A stretch of DNA of 64,000 bases from Ignavibacteria bacterium (GTDB taxonomy: Bacteria; Bacteroidota; Ignavibacteria; Tepidaquicellales; Tepidaquicellaceae): positions 1 to 64,000 of the forward strand of contig JAIBBK010000015.1 in assembly GCA_019694675.1 (NCBI GenBank), read 5' to 3'. The translations under genes and the position numbers were made by a program. This document shows, one piece after another, positions 63,601-64,000 of this stretch. Below the pieces are notes generated by a model that was not told where the DNA came from, searched no databases, and saw nothing but the letters and a program-made list of their open reading frames with translations. Each line of letters opens with the position of its first letter. Position 1 is the first letter of the stretch.

Positions 63601-64000
63601 GGTGTTGTTTGAATTTACAGTTTGCATCCTCAGGCCGTTCGCTCCTCCGTAAGTGAGCCAGTAGTAGTTTGAAACTGAAAAGTGATTGATCTGCTTCAGC
63701 CAGGTTCTTGCAAGCGTGTCGTAAGTCCAAGAGTTTGTACCTTTCCCGTAAAAAAGAACATAGTCCCCGTCATTGAATATACCGTCACTCTCGCCCGCTA
63801 CAAAGATCCTGTTCTCAACTGGATCAACAGGTGTTGCAACCTGATTGTCATAGGCAAGTTCGCTTCCGTCGTTGCCGTAGATCTTTATCGTTCTTGGATC
63901 CAGGTTATCCACATCCACACCTGCATTCCTGAGGTAATTTCTGTCCAGCCTGAAGATCCCGGTTTCCTTTATCTCGATCTTGTGGAAGTTTCCGTTTGCA
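60649..64000 (-). CDS. porU: Type IX secretion sortase PorU (N-terminus cut by window end)
   Basis: Gingipain-family (C25) cysteine protease-like sortase that removes the C-terminal signal of T9SS cargo and attaches it to surface lipopolysaccharide. The frame is open beyond base 64000 (KIEIKETGIFRLDRNYL continues upstream), so the N-terminus is missing; the GTG at 63918 is internal. The catalytic His is in INYTGHGS (codon 62098-62100) and the Cys in TIASCDLARWDDP (codon 61993-61995). It ends with its own sorting-like domain (VYNFPNPMKDATSF...GTYIYKVNI). First visible gene of the porU-porV-cargo run. Confidence 0.93.
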   Translation of the reverse strand, partial: ANGNFHKIEIKETGIFRLDRNYLRNAGVDVDNLDPRTIKIYGNDGSELAYDNQVATPVDPVENRIFVAGESDGIFNDGDYVLFYGKGTNSWTYDTLARTWLKQINHFSVSNYYWLTYGGANGLRMQTVNSNNTSGLQPLPYFTEKFFEEPEVNNLGSTGYLWVSQSISVNQSFSFNRELKGYIDGSDVNVRFRFGNGSFFPEIWRLEDLSSGFQVNQYVQPLSSIFTHIIISYLNDNRYGVSYTLNPGKRNIDFRASLPSSAGNSSNVIGYYDFLEVLYKREFKADNNLLSFTSPDTSGTLLYVISGFTSNDVNVFDVTNHSSPSITNPVQLGNGTVRFEAQNSMSSPKQYVASAGNFRTPSAISGRIDNQNLKGDLASGASFIIVTPKEFLSAANRLKAQREKPGPDYLKTAVVEVSKIYNEFASGLEDPVAIRNFLKYAYNNWTERPVYVLFFGDGSYDYKNIYSLYNNNIKNWVPPIQKNSDFSDDVDSYCSDDYMVEFTESYPAPAGTNIVDMASGRFCVNSLEEANNVVDKVIAYEDPVNFDKWRTEVMYVADDGWTTENTGGQEGSLHTDQCEDVAQNHSPGYIYKDKVYIVTYPSEITPQGRRKPGVNSDIVKKWNEGRLVINYTGHGSTDLWAHEHVFVRQTSIPQLNNKNRYPFVTIASCDLARWDDPFNISAAEQLVFIKDKGAVGISAAVRPVYSIPNAIYNNKLYDNLFKADTLEKRLRLGKAIYNVKQELYYDNDMKFALIGDPSLRLGLPQYRTRIDSINSVPGNSLFEMKALQKVRIFGSVLKSDSTFWNNFNGELDIRVLDVDKNIVMLDFGYQFSFKQPGGAIYSGKATVANGLWNVEFVVPRDISYNTGRGKMLIYFGDNTVDGLGYSDNFIMNGIDTTAAPDSTGPSISVFLDNRNFRSGDLVNQSPKLIVDFFDENGLNLTGSIGHKIEAVLNENSNQKIDLTGLYTSTSGYQNGSLEYAFDNLPDGNHKLEITAWDTYNNYSSAIVDFQVKSTGDLALDEVYNFPNPMKDATSFMFQHNFDESIEARILIYTTAGRLIKELNKSNITDKFVSIDWDGRDNDGDYIANGTYIYKVNIKTESGSFAQNSTGKLVVLK

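Noticed and set aside
63916..63918. GTG start for PorU
   Set aside because: The frame continues with PorU-like sequence to the window end, so this codon is internal.

Overview
The window looks like a stretch of chromosome from an Ignavibacteria-like member of the Bacteroidota/Chlorobi lineage. Supporting signs are a type IX secretion pair (PorU, PorV) with a cargo protein carrying the C-terminal sorting domain, a fused CcoN-CcoO cbb3 oxidase with a one-heme CcoP, a YpdA-type bacillithiol disulfide reductase, many lipoproteins and outer-membrane barrels, and weak or absent Shine-Dalgarno sites at many starts. Base composition is moderate and even. I see no phage, insertion sequence, CRISPR array, rRNA or tRNA. 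The lineage is an inference from gene content.

Layout. 1-5272 (+): end of a PpiD/SurA-type foldase, an outer-membrane barrel, a subtilisin-like protease and a biotin ligase. 12040-5284 (-): a tight run umuD-umuC-SRAP-DUF72, then pepT, a Rieske oxygenase and two methyltransferases; the first four look like a mutagenesis/abasic-site repair cassette. 12126-14518 (+): aat and a secreted beta-rich protein. 14524-21028: ComEC (-), pyrimidine-nucleoside phosphorylase and a small membrane protein (+), a dehydrogenase-like protein lacking key residues (-), a TIGR02757 protein (+), a lipoprotein and MsrB (-). 21225-23254 (-): groES-groEL with a textbook CIRCE operator.

23334-34332 (+) is the main energy block: ccoI-ccoS-sqr-like-PLP lyase-ccoNO-ccoQ-ccoP-ccoG-fixH-safE, mostly overlapping or closely spaced, preceded by two FNR-like boxes and followed by a Crp/Fnr regulator and a stand-alone cyclic-nucleotide-binding-domain protein. 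A sulfide:quinone oxidoreductase-like gene and a methionine-gamma-lyase-type gene sit between assembly and structural genes of the oxidase, suggesting coupling of thiol or sulfide turnover to microaerobic respiration.

35577-38001 (-): YpdA and pyruvate kinase. 38303-43686 (+): SDR enzyme, oligopeptide-binding lipoprotein, NlpC/P60 lipoprotein and two peptide ABC permeases, without ATPases. 43786-47280: DUF6265 (-) divergent from marR-yceI (+), with two palindromes between them, then a PIG-L deacetylase and an NmrA-type protein. 47320-50458 (-): YcaQ/AlkX-type glycosylase, a CrtI-like desaturase and a MerR regulator. 50619-55216 (+): an amidohydrolase-like lipoprotein without its metal ligands, then prmC-dtd-DUF2520-barrel with overlapping ends. 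64000-55213 (-): porU (cut by the window end), porV, an M6-protease-like T9SS cargo whose zinc motif is destroyed, and a family 2 glycosyltransferase.

The least ordinary points are: three enzyme-family proteins that lack catalytic residues; two core genes (pyk, prmC) with no ATG/GTG/TTG start in the expected place; paired FNR-like boxes 22 bp apart before ccoI; the UmuDC-SRAP-DUF72 cassette; and sulfur genes inside the cbb3 operon.
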